Shown piece by piece: positions 44,177 to 44,986 of a stretch of DNA of 44,986 bases. Every line of letters begins with the position of its first letter. Position 1 is the stretch's first letter. Location: positions 1 to 44,986 of the forward strand of contig CACEBC010000016.1 in assembly GCA_902557735.1 (NCBI GenBank). The letters run 5' to 3'. Made by a program: the position numbers and the translations under genes. Source of the stretch: Porticoccaceae bacterium (lineage in GTDB: Bacteria > Pseudomonadota > Gammaproteobacteria > Pseudomonadales > Porticoccaceae). Below the pieces are notes generated by a model. It was not told the DNA's origin. It did not search any database and worked only from the letters and a program-made list of their open reading frames with translations.

Positions 44177-44986
44177 TTGAAAATTTTAACGGTTGTGGGA
44201 GCAAGGCCTCAATTTATCAAAGCCGCGTGCGTGAGCAGGGCGATAGCGAACAAAGCTGATATCGAGGAAGTTTTGGTGCACACAGGACAACATTTCGATA
44301 AGAACATGAGTGATGTTTTTTTTAAGGAAATGGGTATTCCTAAGCCAAATTATAACCTTGGTATATCAGCTTTATCGCATGGTGCCATGACTGGCAGAAT
44401 GTTGGCTTGCGTTGAAAAAATCATCCTTGCAGAGTCTCCGGACTGGGTTTTAGTTTATGGTGACACCAATTCGACCTTGGCCGGAGCACTGGCAGCTGCG
44501 AAGCTCAACATTCCGGTTGCCCATGTCGAAGCTGGTTTGCGCAGTTTTAATATGGGGATGCCAGAGGAGCAAAATAGAATACTTACGGATGTGATAAGCA
44601 AGGTACTTTTTTGCCCCACCTATCAAGCCCTTGAAAATTTATCTAACGAGGGATTTAAAACTAAAAATGTTAAGGTGGTTAATGTTGGTGACGTTATGTT
44701 AGATGCAGCGGTATTTTATGGGGAAAAGGCAGTAAAACCAGATTGGTTTGACACGCAAAACATTTCATCAGATTATGCACTAGCGACGCTGCATCGCGCA
44801 GAGAATACGGATGATCCCAAGAGGTTAAGAGAAATCGTCAAGGCTCTCAACCAGATTCACAAAAAAACAACTGTGATCCTTCCATTACACCCCAGAACAA
44901 AGCATAAGCTGGATGACCTTAACATAAATCTCCACTTGGTTTCGGTTGCTCCAGTTAGCTATTTAGAAATGTGTTATTTGCTCAAA
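44177..44986 (+). CDS. wbpI: UDP-2,3-diacetamido-2,3-dideoxyglucuronate 2-epimerase (WbpI/WecB family), partial
   Basis: Non-hydrolysing UDP-N-acetylglucosamine 2-epimerase family, here expected to turn the glucuronate derivative into the mannuronate form. The start is a TTG at 44177 with GAGGAAA nine bases upstream, giving MKILTVVGARPQFIKAA; HTGQHFDKNMSDVFF, YGDTNSTLAGALAA, VEAGLRSFNMGMPEEQNR and TLHRAENTD follow. All of these are diagnostic. The window ends after 270 codons, roughly 100 short of full length, and no stop is reached. WecB (acting on UDP-GlcNAc) is the alternative, but the wbpB/D/E context favours WbpI. Confidence 0.9.
   Translation, partial: MKILTVVGARPQFIKAACVSRAIANKADIEEVLVHTGQHFDKNMSDVFFKEMGIPKPNYNLGISALSHGAMTGRMLACVEKIILAESPDWVLVYGDTNSTLAGALAAAKLNIPVAHVEAGLRSFNMGMPEEQNRILTDVISKVLFCPTYQALENLSNEGFKTKNVKVVNVGDVMLDAAVFYGEKAVKPDWFDTQNISSDYALATLHRAENTDDPKRLREIVKALNQIHKKTTVILPLHPRTKHKLDDLNINLHLVSVAPVSYLEMCYLLK

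Noticed and set aside
43908-44204. 98-codon minus-strand frame before the epimerase gene
   Set aside because: It overlaps the start of the clearly identified epimerase gene, resembles no family, and has no ribosome binding site.

Overview
This window looks like the chromosome of a Gram-negative gammaproteobacterium, plausibly a marine heterotroph. The reasons are a CCA-encoded tRNA-Leu, lipoproteins with clear lipoboxes, DUF2059 and DUF6279 proteins, a Mip-type FKBP, a soluble fds-type formate dehydrogenase, a spinster-type MFS transporter and a YjbH/SLBB/Wzz envelope polysaccharide locus. The habitat is inference. No phage, insertion sequence, CRISPR array or replication origin was seen.

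Layout. (1) 0.3-5.6 kb: an FKBP lipoprotein, then a tightly packed Gfo/Idh/MocA oxidoreductase, aldo/keto reductase and TauD-like Fe(II)/2-oxoglutarate dioxygenase, followed by an MFS transporter; this may be a small-molecule conversion cassette of unknown substrate. (2) 5.7-6.0 kb: a truncated methyltransferase. (3) 6.2-12.2 kb: a complete fdsGBACD operon for NAD-dependent molybdenum formate dehydrogenase; FdsA has lost the three cysteines of its His-Cys3 iron-sulfur site. (4) 12.5-21.5 kb: loosely packed accessory genes (a crotonase-fold protein without catalytic glutamates, a long PLP enzyme of the Cys/Met class, EamA and TauE/SafE permeases, a DUF2059 protein, an aldehyde dehydrogenase), interrupted by two decayed genes, a GFA-family gene and a quinoprotein dehydrogenase. 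(5) 21.6-26.9 kb: minus-strand NTF2-like protein, argG and a methyltransferase; plus-strand DUF6279 lipoprotein and an internally duplicated lipoprotein; then tRNA-Leu(CAG) with a strong promoter on the minus strand. (6) 27.0 kb to the end: a surface polysaccharide locus.

The polysaccharide locus begins with a phosphomannomutase/phosphoglucomutase. A secreted Pro-Glu repeat protein, YjbH-like and YjbF-like proteins, a six-SLBB export protein and a Wzz-like chain-length protein follow. Next come a WecA/MraY-type initiating transferase, an EPS-associated MarR-family regulator and a PfkB kinase. The end of the window holds a TviB/WbpA-type nucleotide-sugar dehydrogenase, WbpB, WbpD and WbpE homologues, a Wzx flippase and, cut by the window edge, a WbpI-type epimerase. 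The wbpA/B/E/D/I set is the known route to UDP-2,3-diacetamido-2,3-dideoxy-D-mannuronate, so the polymer is predicted to contain that acidic sugar. The co-location of YjbE/H/F-like proteins with a long SLBB exporter and a Wzx/Wzz pathway is the most system-like feature here.

Start codons were moved downstream of the longest open frame where a ribosome binding site or domain boundary argued for it. All functional calls rest on motif recognition by eye; no database search was possible.
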